From Symsagittifera roscoffensis (Eukaryota; Xenacoelomorpha; Acoela; Convolutidae), in assembly GCF_963678635.1 (NCBI RefSeq), contig NC_087064.1, positions 79,462,512 to 79,526,511 of the forward strand: a stretch of DNA of 64,000 nucleotides, written 5' to 3'. Every line of letters starts with the position of its first letter. Positions within the stretch are counted from its first letter, which is position 1. The position numbers were made by a program, and so were the translations under genes. Under the pieces are notes generated by a model, which worked only from the letters and a program-made list of their open reading frames with translations, was not told where the DNA came from and searched no databases. Below are positions 1 through 11,060 of this stretch, one piece after another.

Positions 1-584
1 CTGCACTATCACATTCACTTTGTCCAAATCACTACATATGCAAGTGCCGCAAATTGAATCAATTGAAATATCTCTCCCACCGCAGTCCTTAGTGGGGGGG
101 GGGGGGTGATAAAGATCAAGAAGTACTGGTGGCGTGTTTGTTATCAGTTTATAATGGCTTTCAATTATATTGATAGAAAATTAGCTCCCCATCAGGAGTT
201 CAATCCTTTAACCTCCGCTCATGGGTGGTCCGCCTCTGGTATTATTCAGCGAGTACATTTTTGGCCGACAGAGCATAGAAATTTCACATCAAAACAATAG
301 GCGCCAATACTTTAAATTTTGATGACGCCACGCGTAAAATTAAAAATAACTCAATTTTTGGCCAAAATAGGGTCTTCTTATGTTTTTGGGAGAAATTGGG
401 CAATCCATTTGGGGTTATCTAAATCAAATTTTCGACTTTTTTGACAAAATGGTTTCTTGCACAAAACATGCATGCTTTTGTTTTAAATGTGTTTCTTTAA
501 GTCTCCTTGATGGAGGAAATAGTTCAAATGATCGAAATAGGAGTAGCTTAATTTGTTTGGGTAACAAAAACTTAAGTTGTTTTT

Positions 585-960
585 AAGAGTCGATGAGCGT
601 AGTTCAAACTCTAATATAGGTCGCGATGGTTTTTTGTTCGTTGTTTTTTTTTTTCAGGAAAAGGATCAAATTTACTTTTTCGTGGTTTTACTTATGATTT
701 ATTTTAAGGCTCAGTTAAATGGCAGGCAAATTCCACTGTCCAATAGCAAAAGTGTAAAGGTCACGAAAAACGTGATCGATTTCTAGTTTCGAAAGTGGGA
801 AGAGTGTCAATCATTAGTTGTCTAGATTTTCAAAGAGCTTTAATGCCCCCCTTTTTCTTTGAAGTTCGAAAATTGAAATTTTTTCAAAAAGTAAGGCTCT
901 CTTTTTGTTTGCTGTTCATGTGCATTCATTGAGTTAATGTGCCTTATGGTTAATGCGTTA
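585..960 (+). repeat. Family A copy 1
   Basis: Partial copy: aagagtcgatgagcgtag head, then the core 'aatagcaaaagtgtaaagg', then tcacgaaaaacgtgatcgat and ttctagtttcgaaagtgg. It is compressed in the 3' half. Confidence 0.6.
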
Positions 961-1214
961 CTAGATGTACTGGTAAAAAAGTTTCAGATGTATTTTTTTT
1001 GTAGGATTAATTTATTTCGGCCCAATTTTTGTCGGCTTAGTTGTCGGGTGTTTTTTTAAAGCTCAAAACAATTCATTATTAAATTCGAAGAAAATAACGC
1101 GATGAAAGGTTTTTTCACACACGTTTTATGAACACACTTTTTAATAAAAGCTACATCTTTCAGTTTTTAAAGAAAAAAACTTTCGAATAATGTATTGTTT
1201 CTGATTATAACTTC

Positions 1215-1675
1215 AAATTCAGTCGACCATTCGACGCATGAGGCACTTGCTTGAGACGGCAAAGGCTTGTGGTTAGAATACGACCGGGACCTGTTTTTTG
1301 CAAAGTTTAGTTATTTATGCTTTTTCGGACTATCGTCTGTTTGCCTATTTTTGTCGGCTTGATTCCCGTAGTTCTATTTTTTTGAAGTTTCAGCTTTCTT
1401 CGAAGTTGCAGTAACACGCTTCGAAGTTGCAGCTTGAGATGAAGCCCTTTTGCTGACTAAGTTCCCGCGGAAATTATTTTTTTGAAAGTTCATTTTTTTC
1501 TTGCGTTCGGAAAGCTCTTTGTAAATTTCCTTTCGATGCGGGTAATGTTGTTCAGGATATTTTGGGCTTTTGCATTATTTGTTTCATTTTTTTTTTCAGT
1601 TTGTTATTTGAATTCACTCATAGTCATTCGTTTTGAATCGCAAGTGATGCGAAGCTCAGCTTTGCCTCTCTGTAC
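1215..1675 (+). repeat. Family B 3' half
   Basis: A tRNA-like module (gcttgagacggcaaaggcttg, about 1250-1290) is followed by the 'gtcggcttgattcccg' segment and ends in tcgcaagtgatgcgaagctc plus agctttgcctct at 1637-1668. It lacks the 5' hairpin end. Family A copy 2 follows it. Confidence 0.5.
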
Positions 1676-1829
1676 ACTTTTCCAACTGTCTATTGGTATG
1701 TATGTTTCAAAAGCCTTAGTATCACAGCAGCCAGAGTGTATTAGTAAAACTATTCCTTTTTTCCCACATTATGTCTCAATTTTGGTGCTATTTTGGTGGC
1801 AACTTTGTCAAGTTTTGGCAGCTCAACTA

Positions 1830-2230
1830 TTGATCTTTTTTCAAATTCAGTTCATTTCTTTTGTTAAAAGTAAGACAAGATCCACTATCGAACAGCAAAA
1901 GTGTTAAGGTCTTGAAAATTAAGATTGACTTCAAAAGTGGGTTATATTTTTCAGATTTACTACCGGAATAAAATTGTTTATCTATTGATCCAGTTGTCTC
2001 AAATTGAGTTATAGCAAAAAAAATTAAATCATAGATTATTAATAGATTATTAATCATAGATTAATAAATCATAGTTCAAAGAGCCTAAATGGCATCTGTT
2101 TTTTGTTTTGAATTTCGAAGGTTGAGATTTTTTCGAAAAAACAAGTCGGTGTTTTTGTTTCTGTTTAATTGCGTTTATTAGCTCTTTTCCAACTTTCTGT
2201 TGGCTATGTTTTTTTGCAATTTTTGATTTG
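1830..2230 (+). repeat. Family A copy 2
   Basis: The core 'ccactatcgaacagcaaaag' at about 1881 is followed by an AT-rich slip region (atagattattaatagatt) at 2030-2060, then the conserved 3' half with tttccaactttctgttggct near 2185. Confidence 0.6.
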
Positions 2231-2617
2231 TCTATGATTTTTTTTCCAAAAATAAATCTTACGAGAATTTCGTTTGACATAAAAATGAAAAGGCCGTGAA
2301 ACTTTTTCTGATACTATGTATCGCTAGATAGTTAAACCCATTTGCTGCAATTTTCTTTGGATTTTCGCCTCCAAATGTTGATTTTTGAAAGTCGATCTTT
2401 AATCTTATTGTTTTGAAACTCAAAAATTATTTCGAAATGTAGTTGGGTTCATTGACACTTTTCCAAATGTATGTTACCCATGTCATAAACGATTTTGAAT
2501 TTGAAAGCCCTCAAGAGGACGTAATTTGTTCAATAAAACTCGATGTTTCCGTTTTCCTTGAATTGATTAACGCTTCTTCAACTTTATTTTGGCTGTTTTG
2601 GGAGTGCTTTCTCAATG

Positions 2618-2785
2618 CCCCCCCCCCCCCTCCCCCCACAATTGTAGTTGCCAAATCTTTCCAAAGGATCCCACCATTGGTATGTTATAACAACATCCAT
2701 TTTTGGCTGACTAACCAAAAAATTTTTAAAGGCGCCTTTGGCGATAAATTAACCATTTTTGAGGGGGGGGGGGAGGGGGGGGAGC
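2618..2785. other. C-tract and G-tract facing each other
   Basis: A (C)n-T-(C)n tract at about 2618-2637 and a (G)n-A-(G)n tract at about 2763-2783 are imperfect reverse complements, 125 bp apart. They could fold back on each other, and each could form a G-quadruplex on one strand. Another G-run lies at about 92-108. Confidence 0.5.
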
Positions 2786-3823
2786 GCCGAAAAAACACAA
2801 TTTTTCGGTCAAAATTTTCCAATAAGTGCTTTTTTGGCCTTTTTTTGCCTGCGGCGCAGAAACTTGCCTGCGGTGCGCGGTGCAGAAAAATTGTAAAAAA
2901 AAAGTAAGGTCCTTATTATACTTTTCGGAGAGCTCGGAAAGTCAAAAAATAAATATAATTCAAATAAAATAAATAAATATAATAATTTCTTTTTCGAAAA
3001 ACCGCCCCCCCCAACTAGAAAATTTTTGTGCATGTCACTGGGTTTAATTGAGCACTTTTCGTATCAGCTGATATCAGTTAGAAGCCAAAGGAAATTACCA
3101 CTAAATGAAGTTATGGGGATTACTTTTTTTCACGAAAATTGTGACCGCAAAAGGTTTCCGATAGGGTTAATTGACGTTCGGTTTTAGGCCGTTGGGAAAA
3201 GATTTTTTTTGCAATAGTGTTTCACCAATCGGTCAATTGACAATCGAGCGAAGAGTGACGAAATTAAGTCAAAATTGTTTCTTCCTAAACAAAAAAGATG
3301 GGCTTAAATTATTTCGGAGAGATGTTGGTTGTGGTATTTGATTTTTTGGATGATAAATATGATTGTGTTACCTGTGGAAGATAAGGGGCTTTGCAAGAAT
3401 CAGGTTGTGGTATTGGCAGTGCACTCTACCTCCCAACTCTGATTAGCCAGTGTGTCTTTGACCAGTTGGTCTTCTGGCTGAATTTGCAATTTAGCTCAGT
3501 TCACTCTTATGTGCCGGTTGACGTTTTTGCTGCAGGATACTGCGTGGGATCCTGTTTCCGAGGTAATTGGAACAATGAGCATGCTGTATTCTGTCTGTGT
3601 CTTTCCTCTCTCTCTCTATCCTTTTTTCCATGCGAGCATGAGTAGATTAGTTGTCTCATTCTGTGTTGTGTAATATTGGATGATGAAATTCAATAAAATT
3701 CAATTAGTTGTCGAAGCGGACTTTTTTTTACAATCCCCACTATTTGCATAATCTCCAATTTCATGAGATTTTTCAGGTTTCATTTTTCTCCATTTTAGTT
3801 AGTGGGTTGATGATGTTTTGCAG

Positions 3824-4077
3824 GATCTGGTGCTGAGATTTCTGCGGCGAGCAGCCCAAAATCTGAGCCAGGTGTTCCGAGTCGTGGTTCCCAGTAAGAA
3901 GCTGCCGATCCAGGACAGACGGCGCATCCTGGCCAAACAGCTGTCTGACTTCGTGAGTATCTACTCCAAGGACACTCACACAATCAGTGCCCGCGAGAAC
4001 AAGACAGCAGCCACTCAACAAGAGCACAAAATCCCTATCTCTGACCAGATATTCCAACAATTTCTTGATTTGTCCAA
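3824..4077 (+). CDS. TTLL5: TTLL5 exon a: conserved helical segment after the ligase domain
   Basis: Internal exon of a tubulin polyglutamylase, an enzyme that adds glutamate side chains to tubulin tails in cilia and other microtubules. The 84 codons open with LVLRFLRRAAQNL and continue through VPSKKL, RRRILAKQLSDF and VYSKD-like sequence. That block closely follows a conserved segment of animal TTLL5, C-terminal to the TTL catalytic domain (LRFLRRA, LERRRILA, QLGDF in vertebrates, from memory). The acceptor is ttttgcag (phase 0) and the donor is CAA|GTTAGT (phase 2), joining exactly to 4477. The exon is basic and helix-prone at its start and more polar at its end. The ligase domain itself is not in the window. 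Confidence 0.82.
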
Positions 4078-4476
4078 GTTAGTTATATCTCCTACCCACT
4101 CGCCTCAGGCATTGAATTAAATCATTGTAGAAGCCAGGGGTGGATTCGACCCTTTTCACATTATTTTATAGCATCCATTTTCGACCCAGCAACCCTAAAA
4201 TTTTGCTTAAGCGGCCTTTGGCGCCTATATATACTTATTTTTCAAAAAGTTGCCTGTGGTGCTTTATAGTGTTCTGAGGGGCTATTGCAAAATCAATTTT
4301 AGCGACCTAAAATAAGTAGACAAAATTTTTGAAGTTCGAAAAAAGTTTTAAACAAACCGAATGAATTGCTCGAATAGAGTCGGCAATAAGTTTCTAAAAG
4401 GTTTTATCGAAGTTAATATATATAATTTACTTAATGGAATCTTGAGCGGGATCAAGTGATGTGTGTTCTGATGTAG
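4078..4476 (+). other. TTLL5 intron, 399 bp
   Basis: A short T-rich intron between two well-supported exons, GTTAGT...ctgatgtag. It contains no repeat copy I recognise, unlike the other introns of this gene. Confidence 0.75.
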
Positions 4477-5221
4477 CGAGAATGATCTGGAAGAAGTGCT
4501 GACTTTGTTTACTAAAATCAACAAATCTGCCAGCATTTTTCTGGGAGGAATTCAACAGTTGGCCGAACAGCAGAAGGACTTGCTAGGCGAACAGAATAAC
4601 CAGACCAGTAGTGCAGACGAGGATTTGAAGATGAAGGAGAAGCGGAAGACGTCTACGGAGAAGCAGAGCAGCTCCTCCACTGCTGTGACATTGCAGCCGC
4701 TGCCTACAGACTCTGTTGGGGGTGCAGTATCAGATCAAGATGGAGGAGGAAGACGACGAGATCATGTCGCTACTTCTCAGTCCGACTCGAAGGGCGACCA
4801 CGAAGTGAGAATGAGAAATGAGAAGAGCGGTGGCAGCAGTCACTGCAGTCAACAGCAGCCGGGCAGCCCAGAAAACAGAGAAAGACAGTGGACTACAGCG
4901 GCTACAGTTGGACTGGCACTCCATCAACACTCCTCCGCCAACACTCCTCTGGGCGACAAGATGATGCTGATGGAGGAGGGGGGTTTTAATCACAATCACA
5001 AGGCAACAGCTGCATCCCGTCGGAGACCCCCCTCGGGTGCAGTTACTACTGCTACTGCAGACGTAAGCACTGGCACTGGTCTAAGTGGTGCGGCGGTCGG
5101 AAGCAGTAGTAGACTATTAGTGGCGAATGGGGGCCAGCGGGACAGAAGCGTGGAGAGGAGGGATCGATCTGTAGAGAGGGAATTGTTTCTTCATGAGGAA
5201 ACCACCTCCACGCGCGTACAG
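4477..5221 (+). CDS. TTLL5: TTLL5 exon b: LEEVLT/NKSAS motif then disordered region
   Basis: The exon begins in phase 2 after gatgtag. The joined codon gives N, followed by ENDLEEVLTLFTKINKSASIF, matching the LEEVLT...NKSASVFLG motif of vertebrate TTLL5 at the same spacing from the previous segment. The remaining roughly 220 codons are low-complexity: Q/S/T/G-rich, with acidic-basic stretches and a doubled DRSVERR motif near the end. It is likely unstructured, as this part of the family is. The donor is CAG|GTCTTA at 5221/5222 and ends on a complete codon (phase 0). Translation into the intron would stop at 5404. Either that is a retained-intron isoform or, as I think likelier, splicing goes to 22686, where the acceptor is also phase 0. 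Confidence 0.82.
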
Positions 5222-5639
5222 GTCTTATTCATTTTCATTATATTCTGTTCTATTCTACGGACCCTTTTGAACCGTCACTACTGTGCTAGAGAAAATAGAA
5301 AAGCCTGTTATGTAGGGTTTTGCCTTTTTGTTTTTAATGAATGCTTGGATGTGTTCTTGACTTTTCTAAATTTTGGTATAGTGCTTGATTATGTGCTGTT
5401 CTAACTCCACTAATGGTGTGAGAAAGGGCTTTGGATTGAGGTGTGCTTGTTTTAGTAGCTAGTAATACCTCTCGCAAAAAAAACCCGCCCAGTCCAACAC
5501 TTGAGTGACGTTTGGAGAATAAGTTGTGTTTTTGATAGATCTCGGTTAACTCTCAACAAATGCAGAGTAGAATGTATAGAATGAATCTGTGGCTTGATTA
5601 GCTTGCTTTCGTTTATTGTTAGTTTGTGTTTCGTCAGTC

Positions 5640-5750
5640 ATGTGTTAAATTACAAATTATAAGACTTTTTTTATCTATCTAATTGTTCAATATATTGCTG
5701 AAACTGTCTCGAATATTACGTGCAATTTATAATAACGTAGAGTAGACTGA
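5640..5750 (+). promoter_or_regulatory. Presumed 5' flank of the nested ankyrin gene
   Basis: AT-rich sequence directly upstream of the ATG at 5751. A TATA-like tttataataa lies at about 5726-5735, too close to the ATG to be a normal core promoter unless the leader is very short. An in-frame TGA immediately precedes the ATG, so the reading frame does not continue upstream. A tag at about 5740 could serve as a splice or trans-splice acceptor. No promoter can be assigned firmly. Confidence 0.25.
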
Positions 5751-7191
5751 ATGATCTGTGCCATGAGTACTGAGTCTACCTCTGCTCCTGATCCTTCTCT
5801 GGGCCTCGTTTTTCTGCAGCAATGGCTCAAAGCGCTTGGATTTCCTTCCCTTTCATCACAAGAAGAAAATACATGCGCCGAACGGCAGCCGAGGATGGCT
5901 CCCATCGGGAAGGCGTGTCAGACTGGTAATGTAGTCTCGTTGGTGAAGATTCTGTCCAAGCACAAACACCTTGCCAACTGCAGTGCCGTCATTCCAGAAA
6001 TGACTCATCTCACTCCTCTGTTTGTTGCCTGTGCCACGAATCGGTCCAGCATCGTCGATCTTCTGCTCTATCGGTATGGAGCCACTCTTTGCGCTGAGAG
6101 AGCACACAGTTCCCTCACTGGTACTAGTGATTCTTCATCGACCACCTGGGATTCACATAGCACAACAGAAGTGGAAGTACCTCCCCCACCTACTCTACCC
6201 CCGTGGCCGAACTGTATTCACATGGTATGTGTGAATGGACACGTGCCACTGTTGCGTAAACTGTTGCTTCACTCCGTAATTGAACTTGTCCCCACTTCGC
6301 CCACCAAAACAGAAGCAACACTTCAAACTCATAAGGGGGGCGACAGCGGGAGAGTGTGTTTAGGTGACCCTTTCACACATAGCTTCATCCATCCGTTCAC
6401 TCTAGCCTGTTTGTGTGCAAATGTAAACGTGGTGTCTTGTCTGGTGGACTTCTATCAAATGTGGACTGACGACGACCACTGCGACCTAACCCAACTGCAC
6501 TTTATTGGATTCAAAAGTTTACACTGTACCTGTTTTTCGCGCAGCGCGCCCTTGTTGAAGTATCTTCTCAAACAGGAGCGCTTTAAGAAATGTATCAATG
6601 AAATGCTGCCTAGTGAAGAAGAAAATTTGCATGTTACAGCCTATCAGTTGGAGTTGTGCGAAAGAATAATGCGCCAAGTTGTCTCCTGCAACGAACAATT
6701 TTCCTTTTTGAACAGAGTGCTTTGTGTACGATCGAACAAGTGGTCGCCTCTTAGTATTTGTGTAGCAATGGACTGGGCTGAAGGCGCACAAATTCTGATG
6801 GAAGAAGGCGCCAATATTTGGCTAACCTCACAGAAAGAAGATCTCCCCTCTGTAATACACTTGGCTGCGCAGATGGGAAGCAAACAGGTGCTTAAGTGCC
6901 TGATTGAACATGTTGATCTGCACTGGGATATGCTGGACATTGATAGGCTGAGACAGAGAGTGGGAGGGGGAGGGGGAGGGGGGAGGTGTTTTGGAAACGA
7001 CACTGCCTTGCACATGGGTGTGAGGGCGAGACATGTGGACTGCGTGCAACTACTGCTACACCACTTTCCACACTGGGCAAATGTTAGAGACACCAGAGGC
7101 AATTTGCCCATTCACTACGCCTGTCTCTTCAAACACCTGCCCCTCTTCTCGTGTCTGCTGCCCCACACGAAGTGTCCTCAATCAGTCACGG
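5751..7191 (+). CDS. Ankyrin-repeat protein, exon 1 (residues 1-480)
   Basis: First exon of a nested gene. The ATG at 5751 follows an in-frame TGA. A second in-frame ATG at 5763 (gccATGa) is also possible. Degenerate ankyrin units run at about residues 83-112 (LTPLFVACATNRSSIVDLLL), 152-175, 213-236, 253-275, 330-355 (SPLSICVAMDWAEGAQILMEEGA), 366-390 (VIHLAAQMGSKQVLKCLIEH), 417-440 (TALHMGVRARHVDCVQLLLHH) and 449-472 (GNLPIHYACLFKHLPLFSCLL). A proline-rich linker sits near 143-152 and a polyglycine run at about 405-411. The donor is CACGG|GTGAGT, phase 1. I do not recognise an orthologue. The likely role is a protein-binding scaffold. Confidence 0.85.
6958..6987 (+). other. G-rich tract inside coding sequence
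   Basis: Five or more runs of G separated by single A residues on the sense strand encode the polyglycine segment RVGGGGGGGRC between two ankyrin units. It could form a G-quadruplex in the mRNA. This is composition only, with no evidence that it acts. Confidence 0.5.
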
Positions 7192-7727
7192 GTGAGTTGA
7201 ACTGACTATTTGCTCTGAAGCTAAAGCCGAACTGAATGCTGCTGAGTTGTCCAGTGCCTACTGGCTAAATAAATGAAGGATGAAAAAAATCAAAATTCTC
7301 AGGATCATCATAAAAAGACACATAACCACAGATATCTTCAAAAAAATTATCACATAATTGACTCGGATTTGCAGTAGCCAAAAGCAGTTTTTATTAAACA
7401 AAAAACAAAGAGAATATTCAGATAATGAGGTAGTTTTTCTAAATCTCACTTTTGAATTTTGATAAGTATTCATTTTCTTAATTCACTTTCTTTATTTTAG
7501 GGGCTTATAGAGCAGTATTGCTTGTTTAATGTACAAGTGGTTATGTTATTGATAGCTGTGAACTAATTATGACAATTCGTATTCATAAGCACTGAAATAA
7601 TTAACCTCCTCGGTTCATCAGTCCCATGAAAGGGTACCCTTGAGTACCTTATTAAAAACAATAAAGACAGGCAAATGCTCTTCTATTGATGACTGTATTT
7701 TGTCTAAGAATTGGTGTTTTTTAATAG
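7192..7727 (+). other. Ankyrin gene intron 1, 536 bp
   Basis: GTGAGT...ttttttaatag, phase 1 on both sides. The joined codon reads GGT, giving SVTG|ENGYTALHFL with no break in the ankyrin pattern. No repeat was recognised inside. Confidence 0.85.
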
Positions 7728-8042
7728 GTGAGAATGGATATACAGCTCTCCACTTCCTCTTTCTGCCCTCCTCCGAGACCCAGAGGCCACAGGATGGAGA
7801 GATGCAGACTGCTGCTGTTAGATTTATGCTGGATCAACTGATGCTTCTCCGCCCCCTTGGTCGCTGTGCCGATGATGTGGGTGTGGGTGGTGTGCTAGGC
7901 GTGAGAGACAGAGTGGATGGATGCACTGTGCTTCATTTGGCCACTGAGTTCCACCCATCTTCGTCCCTTCTCCACTATCTGCTAGACATGACCGCAGCTT
8001 CCCACCATCCAAAACTCCTGCTTCAATTGCCGGACTGTGACG
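7728..8042 (+). CDS. Ankyrin-repeat protein, exon 2 (residues 481-585)
   Basis: Exactly 315 nt, phase 1 in and out. It contains two ankyrin-like units, ENGYTALHFLF and DGCTVLHLATEFHPSSSLLHYLLD, separated by an insert of about 45 residues rich in Gly and Val. The donor is GACG|GTTAGT. It ends in LLQLPDCDG, and the joined next exon continues GRTVLHYAVSGD, a canonical repeat start that confirms the splice. A phase 1-1 exon could be skipped without a frame change. Confidence 0.85.
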
Positions 8043-8091
8043 GTTAGTTCACACCTCCATCCCACCATTTTGGGAGATGTCCATTATTTAA

Positions 8092-8290
8092 TATTAGATC
8101 GTTTTTGTGATTTGGTTCTCAAAAACTACCCTTTCAAAACGGGGCTGAGGGCTCAATCGAAGAAGATATTTTGGGGATTTCCCTGTATGAGCCGATACTG
8201 GTAGAAAAACCGCTATGAACTTTGAAAAAAAAAGAAATTTTTATTCTTTTTGTGAAACTCACCCTGCCAAATCTGAGGTTGAGGATATTG
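8092..8290 (+). repeat. Degenerate minisatellite unit pair
   Basis: Two diverged units share the pattern 'aaaactaccctgccaaatctgagrttgag' followed by a T/G-rich spacer. The same unit is amplified at 33900-34960 and 42138-42600, which ties this fragment to the cores of the family B elements. Confidence 0.45.
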
Positions 8291-8471
8291 AGATCTCTTT
8301 AAATATTCCCCTCTAGGCTAGCTGGTAACCAATTGCCACTCCTATAGAGAAATATTTCACTGATTAAGTAAGTATATATGAGTTTTGTACTTGGTAACGA
8401 AACTCCCCCTTTTGCAAAAGGGGGTAATAGTTTAAGAGATCCGGATACCCAAATAAGCCTATAAATACTGT

Positions 8472-9146
8472 AATAACACTTGCGAAGCAATGTGTTATAG
8501 TGCGAACTTTCTTTTTTTCAACCTAAGTCGCACATATTGTTGCGATTTTTGTTGCGACGTCTAATTTGCTGCATCGAATTGGCATGACAGCTTATTTGTT
8601 GCACCTTTACAGCTTACTGATAGCATATGCTTTGACATTCGAATAGTTATAAGTTTACACAGTTGATGAATTTTTAATTCATTCATCAAGTGAACTGAAG
8701 AAAGTTATTTGTTTCAAACATCATAACAATAATAAAATCTCGATTTCGAAAATTTTCTAACCCAATGTGTCGCAATTTTTTGAAATGCATTATTTATACA
8801 TAATGTGGCTTTATGATTTGCAATTTATTATTTGCAAAATTGTATCTTTTTTGTATTTTGTGCTACTTTTGCTGCATCGAATTGGCAATTTATTAGCATA
8901 TGTACGTGCGTTATTGGTGGCTAGTTTTTGGGGCTTTTAAGCATGCGTGGTTGAATGGTTTGTGCGTGAGACTCAAATTTGCTAGGTCGCAGATTTCTGC
9001 TAATTCGAGTTTTTGCTAAGTCTACGAGTTTTTGCAAATTCGAGGCTTATTTCTACTTTTTCTTATGTCACTTGATAGAGCTAATTTTGGTCGTGTTATC
9101 GCAAGTGTTTGCGAAGCACAGCTTTGCCTCTGTGTTACACATACGA
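8472..9146 (+). repeat. Family B element (hairpin-capped, tRNA-like centre)
   Basis: Its 5' module is a small inverted repeat (aacacttgcgaagcaatgtgtta), then a T-run and CAACCTAAGTCGCA at about 8520. A tRNA-like segment lies at about 8943-9005. The 3' module at 9100-9140 is tatcgcaagtgtttgcgaag followed by cttt/cgcctctgtgtt. The same three parts recur in the same order at other loci in this window. Confidence 0.55.
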
Positions 9147-9305
9147 AGTGTAGTTATGTATTATGATATTCTTGTTTTTCCAACCAAATTGTAAATGAAA
9201 GGGCTGGTGGCGCTTTTGCAGCATAAGTATTATTTTTGTTTACTTATATCGCCTTATATCGTTGTATCTGGCTTATTGCTGCTTAGTGTTAAAAGAGTTT
9301 TAAGC

Positions 9306-9630
9306 GTCCATGGGGCAGATGCTAGGGCGTGTGACTCTTAATCGGGAGGTCCCAGATTCGAATCCGGCACATTTATGGTGAGGCTATCTCCAAAGGAAGA
9401 TTATGTTAATTGAGACGTTTACGCACTACCCTGTATGATAAATTAGGTCCCAGATTCGATTCCGGCACATTTATGGTGAGGCTATCTCCAAAGGAAGATT
9501 ATGTTAATTGAGACGTTACGCACTACCCTGTATGATAAATTAGGTACCAGATTCGATTCCGGCACATTTATGGTGAGGCTATTTCCAAAGGGGGATTATT
9601 TTAATTGGGGCGTTTAGACACTACCCTGTA
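9306..9630 (+). repeat. tRNA-like head plus three tandem ~98-bp units
   Basis: A tRNA-like stretch (gcgtccatggggcagatgct...) runs into a B-box-like cagattcgaatcc. The B-box and the following roughly 85 bp are then repeated, with units starting at about 9348, 9446 and 9543. Units 1 and 2 are nearly identical and unit 3 is diverged. This looks like a SINE whose internal promoter half was tandemly copied. Confidence 0.55.
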
Positions 9631-9674
9631 TAATAACTCTGCCATGAAATTGCGAACATTTTTCTTTTTTGTGT

Positions 9675-10160
9675 AAGAGTCATGAACGTAGTGAATACTT
9701 TTATTAAGAGTTTTGAACGCAGTGAGGACTCTAATATAGGTCTTGGTTTATATATTTTTTTTGAGGGAAAAGTCTTCAAATTTGTTCACGCTCAATTTTG
9801 ATTTTAAGCGTTTGACTTTTAATTTCATTTCAAGTTCACTTCCTTCCGTTTGTTATTCACTTCGTTCCGTTTGTTAAAAGGAAGGCAAACTCCACTATCG
9901 AACAGCAAAATGTAAAAGTCACGAAAAAGATGATCGATTTTGATTTTCGAAAATGGAATTTAACTTTCAGATACCAGCGAAATTTAATTTTTACCTTTTG
10001 ATTCATTTTTCTAGAATTCGATCCAGTTTTCTATTTGATCAAAAAAAGCACCAATCTTGAAATTCGAAGAACTTTAAGAGCATAAATTTTTTTCCTTAGT
10101 CTTTCAGTATCCTTGCGTTCATTAATTTGTCCAACAGTCAGCTGGCTATGATATAGGTCT
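9675..10160 (+). repeat. Family A copy 3
   Basis: Well-preserved copy: the hairpin-type head (taagagttttgaacgcagtg, then aggactctaatatagg), then aaggaaggcaaactccacta at about 9880, then ttcaaagaa-type and ttgcgttcattaatttgtcc segments. Confidence 0.65.
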
Positions 10161-10734
10161 TGGTTTTTTTTTGTTTTTTTTTTAAAGCAAAAGTCTGAAA
10201 ATGGGCATGGCTGTGATTTTTTTTCTGAAATACTTCAAAAAAATTGTTCGCTTAATTCTTTTTTGCGGTTTCACTGATGATTTCTTTTGAAGTTCAACTA
10301 CCCTTGCAATAAGCGAATCGCTGTTTCAATTGCAAGACATGTGTGCCTCGAAGTTTCCTCGATGAGTCTTTAAAACAAAAATAGTCATCGAAACGAATGC
10401 AATTCAGGCCTTCTTTAAGTGTGGCGAGAAAGCGGAGATCAATATCGATACGTGGATAGGAAATTGACGGTGAACTTGAAAATTGGCGGTGAACGGTGAA
10501 TTTTTGATAGCCTAACGGACCATATGACCATTAAAGTCCCTCCCTGGTGATTGAGCTGTTCTAGTTTGCGAAGTGAACAGAGACTCGGAAACCACGCAGG
10601 TTAACCGAATAAAATTATTGACCTTACACAAGTTTTGAATAAATTAAACTTCAAACCGGATGGCACATTTTTTGGCATATTATGTCGCAGCTAATTGAAA
10701 GTTCGTCTTGCTTTAATTAACTTCTTCGCGATGT

Positions 10735-11060
10735 GATAATCCAATTTCAAATTAATATTTTTTTCCTCTGTCTCCGTTTTTTTTTTAAATTGCATTATTT
10801 TCTACAAATTGCATTGTTAAACGGTACAAATAGCCTAAAAGTTCTGAATTATCTAAATAATCTTATTTCGGAAATGGAATTTAGATTTCTGAATTCCCTG
10901 CGAACTATAAAGGTGTCGATCATAAATTGTCCTAGAAACTCAAGAGCCATTAGATTATCAATTTTTTCTTCGAAATTCGAAAATTTAAAATTTCAAAAAA
11001 CGGCGTGTTTTTTTTAAACTTGTTTGTTGACTTTTCCCCAACTGTAAGCAGATTATGTTT
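10735..11060 (+). repeat. Family A copy 4 (3' half)
   Basis: Retains 'gaaatggaatttagatttct', the 'cataaattgtcctagaaact' block and a tail ending gacttttccccaactgtaag. The head and the 'aaggaaggcaaact' core are missing. A further head-only fragment lies at 10150-10210. Confidence 0.5.

Larger units (their letters stand above)
1..3823 (+). other. TTLL5 intron (upstream part), repeat-filled
   Basis: No exon is recognisable before the acceptor at 3821-3823 (ttttgcag). The stretch is T-rich and holds two family A copies (585-960 and 1830-2230), a family B 3' half (1215-1675) and the C-tract/G-tract pair at 2618-2785. Open frames here, such as 3391-3645, have no domain-like sequence or coding bias and read as chance. 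The catalytic domain exons of the tubulin ligase are expected further upstream, outside the window. Confidence 0.6.

Noticed and set aside
1482-1907. 141-codon frame
   Set aside because: It overlaps a family B end and a family A copy, is T-rich, and has no conserved motif.
4496-5404. Single-exon reading of the TTLL5 frame to the stop at 5404
   Set aside because: After 5221 the sequence turns hydrophobic and T-rich like intron, and a phase-0 donor sits at 5221/5222. It is kept only as a possible retained-intron form.
6644-7111. Minus-strand frames over ankyrin exon 1
   Set aside because: Shadow frames: the + strand carries the ankyrin pattern, splice sites and codon bias.
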